NCBI GenBank assembly: GCA_036960375.1
Contig: JBALVY010000002.1
Span: 682,001 to 746,000, forward strand
Origin: CAWVSB01 sp036960375
GTDB lineage: Bacteria; Pseudomonadota; Gammaproteobacteria; Pseudomonadales; CAWVSB01
DNA: 64,000 nt
Direction of reading: 5' to 3'
Shown piece by piece: positions 1 to 9,212 of this stretch (position 1 is the stretch's first letter; each line of letters opens with the position of its first letter). Position numbers and translations under genes: made by a program. The notes beneath the pieces are model-generated. The model ran no database searches and had not been told where the DNA came from. It saw only the letters and a program-made list of their open reading frames with translations.

Positions 1-776
1 CAATGCTGGATTTGACGATCGATAATTATATAAAAAATATGTTGCAGCGATACGGCGCGCCTTTGATTGAGTGGGACGTCCTGAATGAGCCAAGAACACA
101 TACTGAGTTTATGGAAATTCTGGGGCCGAAAGTGGTCGATAAGTGGTTTTCTTTGGCTCAACAATATCGTCCGGAGTTAACGCGCTATATCAATGAGTAC
201 GGCGTACTCACGCGTAATAACCCGAATCATAGGCAGCAATATTACGATTATATTCAGACATTATTAGATCGTGGTGTACCGCTTCAGGGTATTGGGTTTC
301 AAAGTCATATTCCCGCTGCTTACGCGCCTACGCCACCGAGCGAGTTACTGGCAATACTGGATGAATTCTCAAGCTTCGGTCTGGATTTACAGGTGACTGA
401 ATTTGATTTTGAAACCAAAAACAAACGACTTCAAGCCATCTATACCATGGATTTTATGATTGCAGTATTTAGTCATCCTGCAACCAAGGGTCTCGTGACA
501 TGGACGCCATACGCCTACGGCGATAACAGTGCCGGTAAGCTGGATGCCGCAATGTTTGATCGTGATCTTTCTGAATTACCCAATGGCCGAATTTGGAATG
601 ACATGGTCAATGGGGTGTGGACTACCCGGGTGAATGCGCCCACCAATCTGCAGGGACAGGTAGATTTTCGGGGATTTCATGGCAAGTATGATGTTCGACT
701 TAAGGCCGGCAAGCGAACTATTAGTCAACGCGTAGTATTGAACGCGAAAAGCCGTGAAGCGGTTTTGACGCTGTAA
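1..776 (+). CDS. GH10 endo-xylanase, 5'-truncated by window edge
   Basis: C-terminal part of a glycoside hydrolase family 10 enzyme, which cleaves beta-1,4-xylan with retention. The reading frame is open from the window edge, and the first ATG (position 3) is inside the barrel, so the true start lies upstream. Counting from that ATG, the acid/base glutamate is in WDVLNEP (residue 29) and the nucleophile glutamate is in VTEFD (residue 133), both in the order and spacing of GH10. The last ~45 residues (from about NAPTNLQG) form a small beta-rich tail seen in some GH10 proteins. It lies 15 bp before the sulfatase gene on the same strand, consistent with an operon for sulfated or mixed xylan-type glycans. 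The secretion signal would be in the missing part. Confidence 0.9.
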   Translation, partial: MLDLTIDNYIKNMLQRYGAPLIEWDVLNEPRTHTEFMEILGPKVVDKWFSLAQQYRPELTRYINEYGVLTRNNPNHRQQYYDYIQTLLDRGVPLQGIGFQSHIPAAYAPTPPSELLAILDEFSSFGLDLQVTEFDFETKNKRLQAIYTMDFMIAVFSHPATKGLVTWTPYAYGDNSAGKLDAAMFDRDLSELPNGRIWNDMVNGVWTTRVNAPTNLQGQVDFRGFHGKYDVRLKAGKRTISQRVVLNAKSREAVLTL

Positions 777-791
777 ACCAACATTTAGGGA

Positions 792-2258
792 ATGTCTGTG
801 AAATGTAATATGCTTTTTAAGATGTTGATTGTAATTTCAATGCTATTTCAGGTTTCGGCCATTTGTGCTGATGATATGTCGTCACCGATAAAAAATGTTC
901 TGTTTATCGTGATGGATGATTTGAGACCTGAGTTGCAGACATATGGGAAATTACATATTCAATCACCGGAAATAGATGCGCTGGCGAATGAATCGGTACT
1001 ATTCAGTAATGCTTATAGCAATGTGCCTGTTTGTGGCGCTTCTCGCGCGTCGGTTTTGTCGGGCTTACGGCCTAGTCCGCATCGGTTCCTCGGGTATCAA
1101 TCTCGCATCGATGAAGATGCACCAGAGGCCATTACATTACCAGCGCAGTTAAAGAATTCCGGGTTTCGTACTATATCGGTTGGAAAGGTACTGCATTTTC
1201 GTGCGGACAGCCGCGATGATTGGAGTAAGCGTCCGTGGCACCCAATGGATGATGTTAAGGGTACGTCAAAGGACACCGGGCATCGGGACTATCAGATAGA
1301 AGATAATATATTGAGATTTAAAAAGGAGCGCAAAGGGCCTGCTTTTGAGGCGGCTGATGTGCCTGATAATGACTATTTCGATGGAAAAATAGCGGAGCGG
1401 GCCATAGCTGAACTACAGAAGGCAGCTGAAGAAGAGCAGCCATTTTTCCTCGCAGTGGGATTCTTAAAACCACATTTGCCTTTTAATGCGCCGAAGAAAT
1501 ATTGGGATCTCTATGCCCCTGACAGTATTGCCCTGGCAAAACATCGGACATTTCCGACCTCTGCACCTCAGCAAGCATGGCATGACTGGGGAGAGCTTCG
1601 TAAACATGATGATGTCCCTCCTGCGCCAGAGCTTATGCCAGATGACGTTGCGAGAGATTTGGTGCGTGGATACGCAGCAGCGGTCAGCTATAGCGATGCG
1701 CAGGTTGGTAAAGTCCTTAAGGCTTTAGAAAGCCAAGGATTGGCAGAGAATACACTGGTCATACTGTGGGGTGACCATGGTTGGAGCTTAGGTGAGCACG
1801 GTCTATGGGCCAAACACTCGCCTTTCGATGTGGCGACTAAAGTGCCTCTTCTGATAAGGGCGCCTGGGCTAAGCTCTGATGGAGGGCGGGCGGATGGCCT
1901 CGCTGAGTTAGTGGACTTATACCCGACAATAGTCGACCTGTTACAACTGCCGCAACCAGATCATTTGCAAGGACGTTCCTTACGGCCCCAATTATTGGAT
2001 CCGGCGCATACAGGTAAGGAGGCGGTCTTTATGCGATGGAGAAATGCAGATATTGTTCGTACTGATCGATTCTCTTATACCCAATGGAAAAATAAGGCGG
2101 GTGAGCAAACCGCGCACATGCTCTATGACCTTAATGCAGATCCAGAAGAAGTTATCAATATAGCGGATGACTCGGCTTTCGAAGATCAGGTGAAAGCGCT
2201 AAAAGAACGTCTGCATGTTCAGAACAGCTGGTACCCGAAATCTGAACCTTCGAATTAG
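792..2258 (+). CDS. Sulfatase, iduronate-2-sulfatase-like (family S1)
   Basis: Alkaline-phosphatase-fold sulfatase of 488 residues, expected to hydrolyse sulfate esters on a polysaccharide or oligosaccharide. An N-terminal signal peptide (about residues 1-26) implies export. The metal-binding motif is in VMDDLRPEL, and the formylglycine site is CGASR at residues 81-85, so Cys81 would be matured by a formylglycine-generating enzyme or anaerobic maturase; neither is in this window. The opening (MDDLRPELQTYG) and the CGASRASVLSGLRP region resemble iduronate-2-sulfatases, the class found in ulvan and other algal glycan loci. The exact sugar target cannot be read from sequence. It lies between the GH10 and GH3 genes on the same strand. 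Confidence 0.9.
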   Translation: MSVKCNMLFKMLIVISMLFQVSAICADDMSSPIKNVLFIVMDDLRPELQTYGKLHIQSPEIDALANESVLFSNAYSNVPVCGASRASVLSGLRPSPHRFLGYQSRIDEDAPEAITLPAQLKNSGFRTISVGKVLHFRADSRDDWSKRPWHPMDDVKGTSKDTGHRDYQIEDNILRFKKERKGPAFEAADVPDNDYFDGKIAERAIAELQKAAEEEQPFFLAVGFLKPHLPFNAPKKYWDLYAPDSIALAKHRTFPTSAPQQAWHDWGELRKHDDVPPAPELMPDDVARDLVRGYAAAVSYSDAQVGKVLKALESQGLAENTLVILWGDHGWSLGEHGLWAKHSPFDVATKVPLLIRAPGLSSDGGRADGLAELVDLYPTIVDLLQLPQPDHLQGRSLRPQLLDPAHTGKEAVFMRWRNADIVRTDRFSYTQWKNKAGEQTAHMLYDLNADPEEVINIADDSAFEDQVKALKERLHVQNSWYPKSEPSN

Positions 2259-2277
2259 TCTTATGTTAGGAAAAATG

Positions 2278-4596
2278 ATGGAAATTTTAATTGGAAAAAG
2301 AAGTAATGTAGGTTTCTTGGCTCTTATTTGCATGCTCTTTGTAGCGCCCAGTGAAGCTAAATTACCGTATCAAGATGCGAGCTTGTCTGCCGAGCAGCGA
2401 ACGGAAGATTTGCTCTTGCGCATGACGCTTGAGGAGAAGATAGGGCAGATGTGTCAGTACGTCGGTATTGAACATTCGGCTGAGCTTGAAGGAAACATGA
2501 CCATAGAGGAGCTGAATCAAAGTGATGCTCATGGTTTTTACCCCGACCTGCATTCCTCGCAAATACCCGCGCTTATAAAAAGCGGTGAAATCGGCTCTTT
2601 TTTACATGTTGTCACGGTTAGTGAGGCTAATCACTTACAATCACTTGCCAAGCAAAGCCGCTTGGGTATCCCTTTAATTATCGGTATAGATGCAATTCAC
2701 GGCAACGCTATGGTCAGCGGAAGCACTGTCTATCCCGCGCCATTAGCTATGGCAAGTACCTGGAATTTGGACTTGGTTCGCAAGGCTAGTCGCGAGACAG
2801 CGTTGGAAATGCGGGCAACGGGCTCCCATTGGACGTTTACTCCTAATGTTGATGTTGCAAGAGATGCACGATGGGGTAGGGTCGGAGAAACATTTGGCGA
2901 AGATCCCTTTCTCGTGGGAGAGATGGGCGTTGCAACAATCGAAGGTCTTCAGCTAGGAGATTTTACCGGGCCAGATAAAGTACTGGCCAATGCCAAACAT
3001 TTTATTGCCGGCGGTAGTCCTATAAATGGGCTCAATTTTGCACCTATGGATTTGTCGGAAAGGTCCCTAAGGGAGGTCTATTTACCTCCTTTTAAGAAGG
3101 CCATTGATGCCGGTGTTTTTACTTTCATGGCGGCCCATAATGAGGTTAACGGTGTTCCTTCCCATAGCAGTCGCTATCTTCTGACCGATATTTTGCGTAA
3201 AGAGTGGGGTTTTGAGGGCTTTGTGGTCAGTGACTGGATGGATATTGAGCGTATTCATACAATTCATCGTGTAGCTGAGACGCCTAAAGAAGCGGTATTT
3301 CAGGCGGTATATGCGGGCATGGATATGCACATGCATGGCCCCGGATTTTTAGAACCGTTGGCTGAACTCGTAAAAGAGGGGCGCATAGAAGAAAGTCGAA
3401 TTGATGCCTCTGTTCGTCCCATTCTTATTGCAAAGTTCAAACTTGGCCTGTTTGAAAATGCCCTGGTGGAGGCTTCTGCGTCTGCGATCGTCAATTCCAC
3501 ACCCCATCGTTTAACCGCGCTCCAGATGGCTAGGCAATCAATTGTGTTGCTGGAAAATCGCAACAATACCTTACCACTATCGCCGGCTAGTCGAATATTT
3601 GTCACTGGGCCGAATGCGAATAACCATACAATTCTTGGCGATTGGGTATTGCCGCAGCCTGAAAAGAACGTCATTACCGTTGTTGAGGGCTTAAAGCAGG
3701 TGCTCGGAAAGAAAGCCCAGTTAGATTATTTGAATGTTGGTGATCAGGTTAAAAATATTTCACAGACATCAATAGACCAAGCTCGGGAGCGCGCTGCGAA
3801 ATCTGATATTGCGATAGTCGTAGTCGGTCAAAACCCACTGCGCTATGACAGCGACGGAAAGACTTCGGGAGAGAATGTTGGCCGCAGCAATATTAACCTT
3901 GTGGGCCGGCAGTTGGACTTGGTGAAAGCCGTATACTCATCTGGTAAGCCGACCATTGTGGTCTTTGTGGGTGGCAGGCCTATTGCAGAGCCCTGGATTG
4001 CTGAAAATAGTGCTGCTTTCGTACAGGCTTGGGAGCCAGGAGCATTGGGTGGGCTGGCTTTGGCAGAAATTCTTTTAGGGCATGTTAACCCCAGTGGTAA
4101 GTTACCCATAACTATGCCTTACAGCGTCGGGCATATTCAGGCTATTTATAATCACAAACCCTCGTCTTATAAACATAAGTATACCGATGCGCCAACACGT
4201 AATTTGTACGATTTTGGTTTTGGTTTGGGCTATAGCGAGTTTTTATATGGCCAGCCAAAATTAGCACAGAATAAGATCAATGCTGATTCAGCCACCCGTG
4301 TTGTCTTTACTTTAAGCAATGTGGGTAGACGACGAGGCACTGAAGTTGTTCAGTTATATATTCGCGATGAATACAGTCAGGTGAGTCGGCCAGTAAAAGA
4401 GTTAAAGGGATTTCAGCGGGTCAGCCTGGCGCCGGGCGAAAGCCGAGAAGTGAACTTCGATATTACGTCTGAGATGTTGGCTTATTACAACCTTGATATG
4501 AAGAAGATTGTAGAACCAGGAGCTTTTCAGATCATGATCGGTTCCTCTTCCAGCAAGGGTGATTTAAAAACTACTCGACTCATTGTTGAGAAGTGA
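2278..4596 (+). CDS. GH3 beta-glucosidase/beta-xylosidase, secreted
   Basis: Glycoside hydrolase family 3 exo-enzyme, 772 residues from the chosen start, releasing terminal beta-linked glucose or xylose from oligosaccharides. I chose the ATG at 2278 because AGGA (2268-2271) sits 6 bases upstream and because it begins a clean signal peptide ending near PSEA; the frame is open further upstream but that overlaps the sulfatase gene. Layout: GH3 N-terminal barrel (about 50-380) with KHF and the nucleophile Asp319 in VVSDW, the alpha/beta C-terminal domain (about 420-630), then a fibronectin-III-like domain (about 680-755). GH10 next door makes beta-xylosidase activity plausible, but beta-glucosidase cannot be excluded. 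Confidence 0.93.
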   Translation: MEILIGKRSNVGFLALICMLFVAPSEAKLPYQDASLSAEQRTEDLLLRMTLEEKIGQMCQYVGIEHSAELEGNMTIEELNQSDAHGFYPDLHSSQIPALIKSGEIGSFLHVVTVSEANHLQSLAKQSRLGIPLIIGIDAIHGNAMVSGSTVYPAPLAMASTWNLDLVRKASRETALEMRATGSHWTFTPNVDVARDARWGRVGETFGEDPFLVGEMGVATIEGLQLGDFTGPDKVLANAKHFIAGGSPINGLNFAPMDLSERSLREVYLPPFKKAIDAGVFTFMAAHNEVNGVPSHSSRYLLTDILRKEWGFEGFVVSDWMDIERIHTIHRVAETPKEAVFQAVYAGMDMHMHGPGFLEPLAELVKEGRIEESRIDASVRPILIAKFKLGLFENALVEASASAIVNSTPHRLTALQMARQSIVLLENRNNTLPLSPASRIFVTGPNANNHTILGDWVLPQPEKNVITVVEGLKQVLGKKAQLDYLNVGDQVKNISQTSIDQARERAAKSDIAIVVVGQNPLRYDSDGKTSGENVGRSNINLVGRQLDLVKAVYSSGKPTIVVFVGGRPIAEPWIAENSAAFVQAWEPGALGGLALAEILLGHVNPSGKLPITMPYSVGHIQAIYNHKPSSYKHKYTDAPTRNLYDFGFGLGYSEFLYGQPKLAQNKINADSATRVVFTLSNVGRRRGTEVVQLYIRDEYSQVSRPVKELKGFQRVSLAPGESREVNFDITSEMLAYYNLDMKKIVEPGAFQIMIGSSSSKGDLKTTRLIVEK

Positions 4597-4661
4597 TAAG
4601 GCAATGTGGATTTCTATGCCTGAATTCCAATAAAAATATTAGAACAATAGGAGTGTGATAC

Positions 4662-6224
4662 ATGCAGCTTGCGCCAATTGATATTTCCGTATTTATTATC
4701 TATGTCATTGCCCTTATAGGCATCGCCTATTTGGTATCCCGCGAGAAAGCGGGCCATGAAAAAGATACCAAAGATTACTTTTTGGCCGGTAACAGCCTGC
4801 CTTGGTGGGCCATTGGTGCATCACTGATTGCAGCCAATATTTCTGCCGAGCAAATTATTGGTATGTCTGGGTCGGGCTTTGCTATTGGTCTGGCCATTGC
4901 TTCTTATGAGTGGATGGCGGCAATTACCCTCATTATTGTGGGTAAGTATTTTCTGCCCATTTTCCTCAAACGCGGTATTTACACCATGCCGCAGTTTTTG
5001 GAGCAGCGCTTTGATCACCGCGTAAGAACGATACTGGCCGTGTTCTGGCTGGGCGTGTATGTGTTTGTCAACCTGACTTCTATTCTGTGGCTTGGTGCGC
5101 TGGCAATCAACACGGTTACCGGTATCGACATGCTCTATGGCATGATATTTTTGGCTGCATTTGCATCGGCCTACTCATTGTACGGTGGCTTGAAAGCGGT
5201 GGCCTATACCGACATCATTCAGGTGGTTATTCTGGTATTTGGCGGACTGCTGCTGTCGTGGATCTGTCTCGACCTGATCTCTGAAGGTAATGGTGTTGTT
5301 GCAGGTTTTGTTTCCTTAACCGAACAAGCATCCGACCGTTTCGACCTGATTCTCGATAAGGACCACCCGCACTATATGAGCTTGCCCGGTATTTCTGTCC
5401 TGGTCGGTGGCATGTGGATTATGAACCTGTCTTATTGGGGCTTTAATCAATACATTATTCAGCGCACCTTGGCAGCCAAGAGTTTGAAAGAAGGGCAGCG
5501 CGGCATTGTCTTTGCAGCCTACCTCAAGCTATTGATGCCGATTATTGTGGTATTACCCGGTATAGCAGCAGTGATTTTGGCGCCTCAGTTGGAGCGACCC
5601 GACGAGGCCTATCCTACTTTGATGCACCTGATGCCAGTGGGAATCAAAGGTTTGGTGTTTGCGGCCCTGGTTGCCGCTATTGTGTCTTCTCTGGGTTCGA
5701 TGATTAACAGCATTGCCACCATTTTCACCATGGATCTGTATGCTCACCATCGCCCCGAAAAGTCTCAGAAACATTATGTCACTGTGGGTCGGGTTGTGGG
5801 TTTCAGTGCCCTGATCATCGCCATGATCTGCGCTAGACCGTTGCTAGGAAATTTCGATCAGGCGTTCCAGTATATTCAAGAATTCACCGGATTCTTTACC
5901 CCCGGTATTGTGGCCCTATTCCTGATGGGTATGTTCTGGAAGCGGGCAACTGCCAAAGCGGCACTGGTTGCCGCTATTGGCTCAGCAGTCTTCTCGCTGG
6001 CCTTTAAGCTGTTGCTGCCTGAGGTGCCTTTTATCGATCGTGTGGGTCTGGTATTCATCCTCTGTTTGGTACTGCCTGCGGTGACGGTGTTTATTGAAAA
6101 GGCCGGAGAGCAAGAAAATGCCGTGGACTTATCAGACATCAGTTTCTCGACCACGCGTAATTTCAATATTGGGGCCATCGGTGTGATATTGATATTGACC
6201 GGTCTATACGCTACTTGGTGGTGA
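4662..6224 (+). CDS. SSS-family sodium/solute symporter
   Basis: Sodium:solute symporter (SGLT-like), 520 residues with about 14 hydrophobic segments, an inner-membrane importer that couples sugar uptake to the sodium gradient. The early TM1-TM2 signature (LAGNSLPWWAIGASLIAANISAEQIIG) is typical of the sugar-transporting branch. Start supported by an AGGAG-like site 5' of ATG. It sits between glycan-degrading genes on the same strand, so it most likely imports the monosaccharide or small oligosaccharide released by the GH and sulfatase genes. The first 69 bases of this gene recur almost unchanged at 9392-9460. Confidence 0.93.
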   Translation: MQLAPIDISVFIIYVIALIGIAYLVSREKAGHEKDTKDYFLAGNSLPWWAIGASLIAANISAEQIIGMSGSGFAIGLAIASYEWMAAITLIIVGKYFLPIFLKRGIYTMPQFLEQRFDHRVRTILAVFWLGVYVFVNLTSILWLGALAINTVTGIDMLYGMIFLAAFASAYSLYGGLKAVAYTDIIQVVILVFGGLLLSWICLDLISEGNGVVAGFVSLTEQASDRFDLILDKDHPHYMSLPGISVLVGGMWIMNLSYWGFNQYIIQRTLAAKSLKEGQRGIVFAAYLKLLMPIIVVLPGIAAVILAPQLERPDEAYPTLMHLMPVGIKGLVFAALVAAIVSSLGSMINSIATIFTMDLYAHHRPEKSQKHYVTVGRVVGFSALIIAMICARPLLGNFDQAFQYIQEFTGFFTPGIVALFLMGMFWKRATAKAALVAAIGSAVFSLAFKLLLPEVPFIDRVGLVFILCLVLPAVTVFIEKAGEQENAVDLSDISFSTTRNFNIGAIGVILILTGLYATWW

Positions 6225-6248
6225 TAAACCGCTTTTGGATGTGACAAG

Positions 6249-7907
6249 ATGCGTAAAGCCCTGATTATGTGTTTGGCCCTCATGATTGCCGCCTGCTCCG
6301 GCGAAAAATCGGTAGATGCCCAGGCGACCCCTGCAGAAACCTTCACGGATCAACCGAATATTCTTATTCTAATGGCGGAGGATATGAGTTCGAGAGTGGG
6401 CGCTTTTGACGACCCTGTTGCTCAAACACCTAATCTAGATGCCTTGGCACAAACGAGCGTGCGCTACCCCAATACTTTCACGACGGCAGGGGTTTGTGCC
6501 CCAAGCCGAACAGCGCATATCACCGGTGTCCATCAGGTCACCGTTGGCGGTCAACATATGCGCACGCGTAGTTTTGCCAAAATGCCTTATCGAGCAATCC
6601 CACCGGCGGATGTGAAGGCCTACCCCGAGCTGATGCGACATGCGGGCTATTACACGTTTACTAATAATAAGCTGGATTACCAGTTTAGTAATACCAGTGC
6701 TGGGACCGGCCCTTTTACTATTTGGGATTATGAAGGCGGCAGTCCGGATTGGAACAAGCGGGCTAAGGGTCAACCATTTTTCGCTTTGATAAACTTCAAG
6801 ATTACTCATGAAAGTCAATTGTTCAAAACAGAAGTTGAGAAAAATCGGTCGAAGGGCTATGCCCGTGTAGTCACTCCGAATCAGGTTGAGGTTCCACCCT
6901 ATTACCCAGATACTCCAGTGGTTCGAGAAACTATAGCCCAGCAATACGACAACATTTACCAGATGGATAAAGAAGTAGGCGCATTGTTGGCGAAGTTGAA
7001 GGAAGATGGCTTAGCTGAGAATACGATTGTGATCTGGACAACTGACCACGGAGACGGTCTCCCTCGCGCAAAACGAGAGATATACGACAGTGGTATTAAA
7101 GTCCCCTTGATTATTCACAGGCCAGAGAAGTTCAAGCCTGCATCTATGGTCCCCGGTAGCATAGATGAGCGTTTAATCAGTTTTGTGGATATAGGCCCTT
7201 CGGTGCTCAGTATGGCAGGTGTCGATGTTCCAGCCTTCATGCAGGGATATGCGAGCTTAACGGCTGACGGCCATAGCCGTGATTATGTCTTCGCTTCTAA
7301 AGATCGATTGGATGAATTTCCTTTTCGTGAGCGAGTCGTTCGTGGTCAGCGTTATAAGTATCTATATAACTATCAGCCCGGCGAGCCGGGCGCAAGGCAC
7401 CTCGCTTACCGTGATAAATTGGAGATGATGAGAGAATTATGGGCGCTATACGAGACGGGTCAATTGAACGCGGCGCAGAGCTTTTGGTTTGAACCACGCC
7501 CTCAGGAAGAGCTCTATGATCTTGAGCTTGATCCTTATGAAATCAACAATTTAGCGGATGACCCGCGGTTTAATAATGAGCTTGTAAGAATGAGACAGGC
7601 GCTTAAATCCTGGCAGGAACGGGTGAGCGATCTGAGTGAACAGTCTGAAGAGGATATGGCTTTGGCTTTTTGGCCTGAAGGAAAACAGCCCCTAACACCG
7701 GCGCCTTCTTTTACAGTTCTCGGTAGTCATGATGTTCAATTAAACAGCAACGAGGTTGGAGCATCTCTAGGCTATCGTTTTGATGATGGAGCGTGGCAAG
7801 CCTATGAGCCTGATTCCATTATCAAAGCGGCTAAGGACTCAATACTCTATTCAAAGGCGGTGCGTTATGGTTGGCAGGAAAGCGCGGAGATAAGTCATAA
7901 ATTTTAA
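6249..7907 (+). CDS. Sulfatase lipoprotein, N-sulfoglucosamine sulfohydrolase-like
   Basis: Family S1 sulfatase of 552 residues. The N-terminus has a lipobox (LMIAAC, Cys16), so it is probably anchored to a membrane facing the periplasm or outside. The formylglycine motif is CAPSR with Cys83, preceded by the metal-binding ILMAEDMSSRVGAF stretch. The metal-binding TTDHGDGLPRAKREIYDSG segment near residues 262-280 resembles heparan N-sulfatase-type enzymes (S1_8-like). It starts 24 bp after the symporter, so it probably shares that transcript. Two different formylglycine sulfatases beside GH10 and GH3 genes indicate that the target glycan carries more than one sulfate linkage. Confidence 0.88.
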   Translation: MRKALIMCLALMIAACSGEKSVDAQATPAETFTDQPNILILMAEDMSSRVGAFDDPVAQTPNLDALAQTSVRYPNTFTTAGVCAPSRTAHITGVHQVTVGGQHMRTRSFAKMPYRAIPPADVKAYPELMRHAGYYTFTNNKLDYQFSNTSAGTGPFTIWDYEGGSPDWNKRAKGQPFFALINFKITHESQLFKTEVEKNRSKGYARVVTPNQVEVPPYYPDTPVVRETIAQQYDNIYQMDKEVGALLAKLKEDGLAENTIVIWTTDHGDGLPRAKREIYDSGIKVPLIIHRPEKFKPASMVPGSIDERLISFVDIGPSVLSMAGVDVPAFMQGYASLTADGHSRDYVFASKDRLDEFPFRERVVRGQRYKYLYNYQPGEPGARHLAYRDKLEMMRELWALYETGQLNAAQSFWFEPRPQEELYDLELDPYEINNLADDPRFNNELVRMRQALKSWQERVSDLSEQSEEDMALAFWPEGKQPLTPAPSFTVLGSHDVQLNSNEVGASLGYRFDDGAWQAYEPDSIIKAAKDSILYSKAVRYGWQESAEISHKF

Positions 7908-7958
7908 CGAGACAATGGTATTGGTCTGAATCGTGAGATGATCACTTAAGCACGCTAG

Positions 7959-8183
7959 GCGTTTTTATTGGTACTCGCACACTATGCTGTACACACGCCC
8001 ATCGAAGCGCCGGCTTCTCTGGTTGAGAAGTACGAAGAGAAGCTAAGCTTGGAAAATATTCCTGTCGGAGGAAAGAACAGGGATGAGGATACTCATCAGA
8101 GACAGCGACTGGAGCGGATGTTGAACGAATGGAAACTTGCCAAAAACGCCCGTTTGGGAAGTTTTAAGAAGTCAAAAAAGTAA
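7959..8183 (+). pseudogene. Sulfatase remnant
   Basis: An open stretch of about 75 codons after a stop at 7956-7958. It translates to AFLLVLAHYAVHTPIEAPASL and then a short lysine-rich tail ending in FKKSKK. The HYAVHTPIEAP segment is the conserved middle of arylsulfatases (the part following PFF..YLS), but there is no start region, no CxPSR site and no C-terminal metal site. I read this as a scrap of a third sulfatase gene with most of its sequence deleted. The rest of the 7908-8318 gap holds only this scrap and the terminator at 8285. Confidence 0.7.
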
Positions 8184-8284
8184 ACACCCCGGGTTACTGT
8201 GGGTGCCGGTAGTATTTCTGCGGGAGATCGCAAAGTGAATGGGAAGTAGTATCAATAATCGATGGAATTTAATGCTGTTAGTGG

Positions 8285-8303
8285 GCCTGAGACAGGCTTT
8301 TTT
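8285..8303 (+). terminator. Rho-independent terminator
   Basis: GCCTG, loop AGA, CAGGC, followed directly by six T. It lies after the sulfatase remnant and only 15 bases before the next start codon, so it probably ends the transcript of the glycan operon and isolates the downstream gene. Confidence 0.7.
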
Positions 8304-8318
8304 CTTTGAAATAAAGGC

Positions 8319-9212
8319 ATGAGAGCATTTTTTGTCTTAGCTCTAGCTACTTTGATTCTGTTCGCTTTGGGGTTGCTTTTTTACTGTGAAAGATACGAAG
8401 AGTCACCACGCATAGATGATTCTGTTTTTTTAAAAAGCAACCTCATTCCATGGTCGATAGTTGGCTTTGACATTAAGCAGCGCTCACCAAAAGAACGGTT
8501 GGAGATGTTGGAGCGTTTAGGCTATGCACAATATGCCTATGGATATCGATCAAAAAATATACCCACCATGGTGGATGAATGGCAATTAGCAAAAAAGAAG
8601 AATATTAAAATACGAGCAGTTTGGTTATACATAAACCTTAGAAAAGACCATCCGGAATCTCTAAAGTCCGAAAGTGAAGTTGTTTTTAAAAATCTGGAAA
8701 AACTTAAGTTAAAGACCCAGATTTGGGTGGGCTTTGAACCATCCTATTTTGATGGTTTGTCAGATGAGGAATCCCTGCTGCAGTCAGTTGCTATGGTTGA
8801 GTACCTTTCCAAAAGGGCAGAGAAATTGGGCTGCAAGATAGCCCTGTATAATCATGGTGGTTGGTTTGGAAAGCCAGACAACCAGTTGAAGATAGTCAAA
8901 GCGCTGCCAGCGCAAGATTTAGGCATTATCTTTAATTTTCATCATGCCCATGATTCCCTGGAGGAGTATTCAGAAAATATAACGAAGCTATTACCCTATT
9001 TATGGTCAGTGTCCCTAAATGGAATGAAGGCTGAGGGCCCCAAGATAATTACTATTGGAGAGGGGGATATTGAGAAGCATATGATTCAGCAGCTATTAGA
9101 TTTGGACTATACCGGCCCTTTTAATATTTTGGGGCACGTAAAGGGGGGTGACCCCGAGATTATTTTGGAAAATAACTATCAGGGGTTGAAAGGCTTGTTT
9201 TTGATGGATTAA
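8319..9212 (+). CDS. TIM-barrel sugar isomerase/epimerase-like protein, membrane-anchored
   Basis: 297 residues with one N-terminal hydrophobic helix (about 4-24) acting as a membrane anchor or signal. The body looks like a xylose-isomerase-like TIM barrel: an early IVGFDIKQRSPKERLEMLERLGY strand-helix unit, a central YNHGGWFGKP segment, a FNFHHAHDS strand with paired histidines, and a late FNILGHVKGGDPE strand. Family members isomerise or epimerise sugars or sugar acids using a divalent metal. An exported location is unusual for these proteins but occurs in glycan loci of planctomycetes and Bacteroidetes. It is separated from the upstream sulfatases by a terminator. Substrate unknown. Confidence 0.65.
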   Translation: MRAFFVLALATLILFALGLLFYCERYEESPRIDDSVFLKSNLIPWSIVGFDIKQRSPKERLEMLERLGYAQYAYGYRSKNIPTMVDEWQLAKKKNIKIRAVWLYINLRKDHPESLKSESEVVFKNLEKLKLKTQIWVGFEPSYFDGLSDEESLLQSVAMVEYLSKRAEKLGCKIALYNHGGWFGKPDNQLKIVKALPAQDLGIIFNFHHAHDSLEEYSENITKLLPYLWSVSLNGMKAEGPKIITIGEGDIEKHMIQQLLDLDYTGPFNILGHVKGGDPEIILENNYQGLKGLFLMD

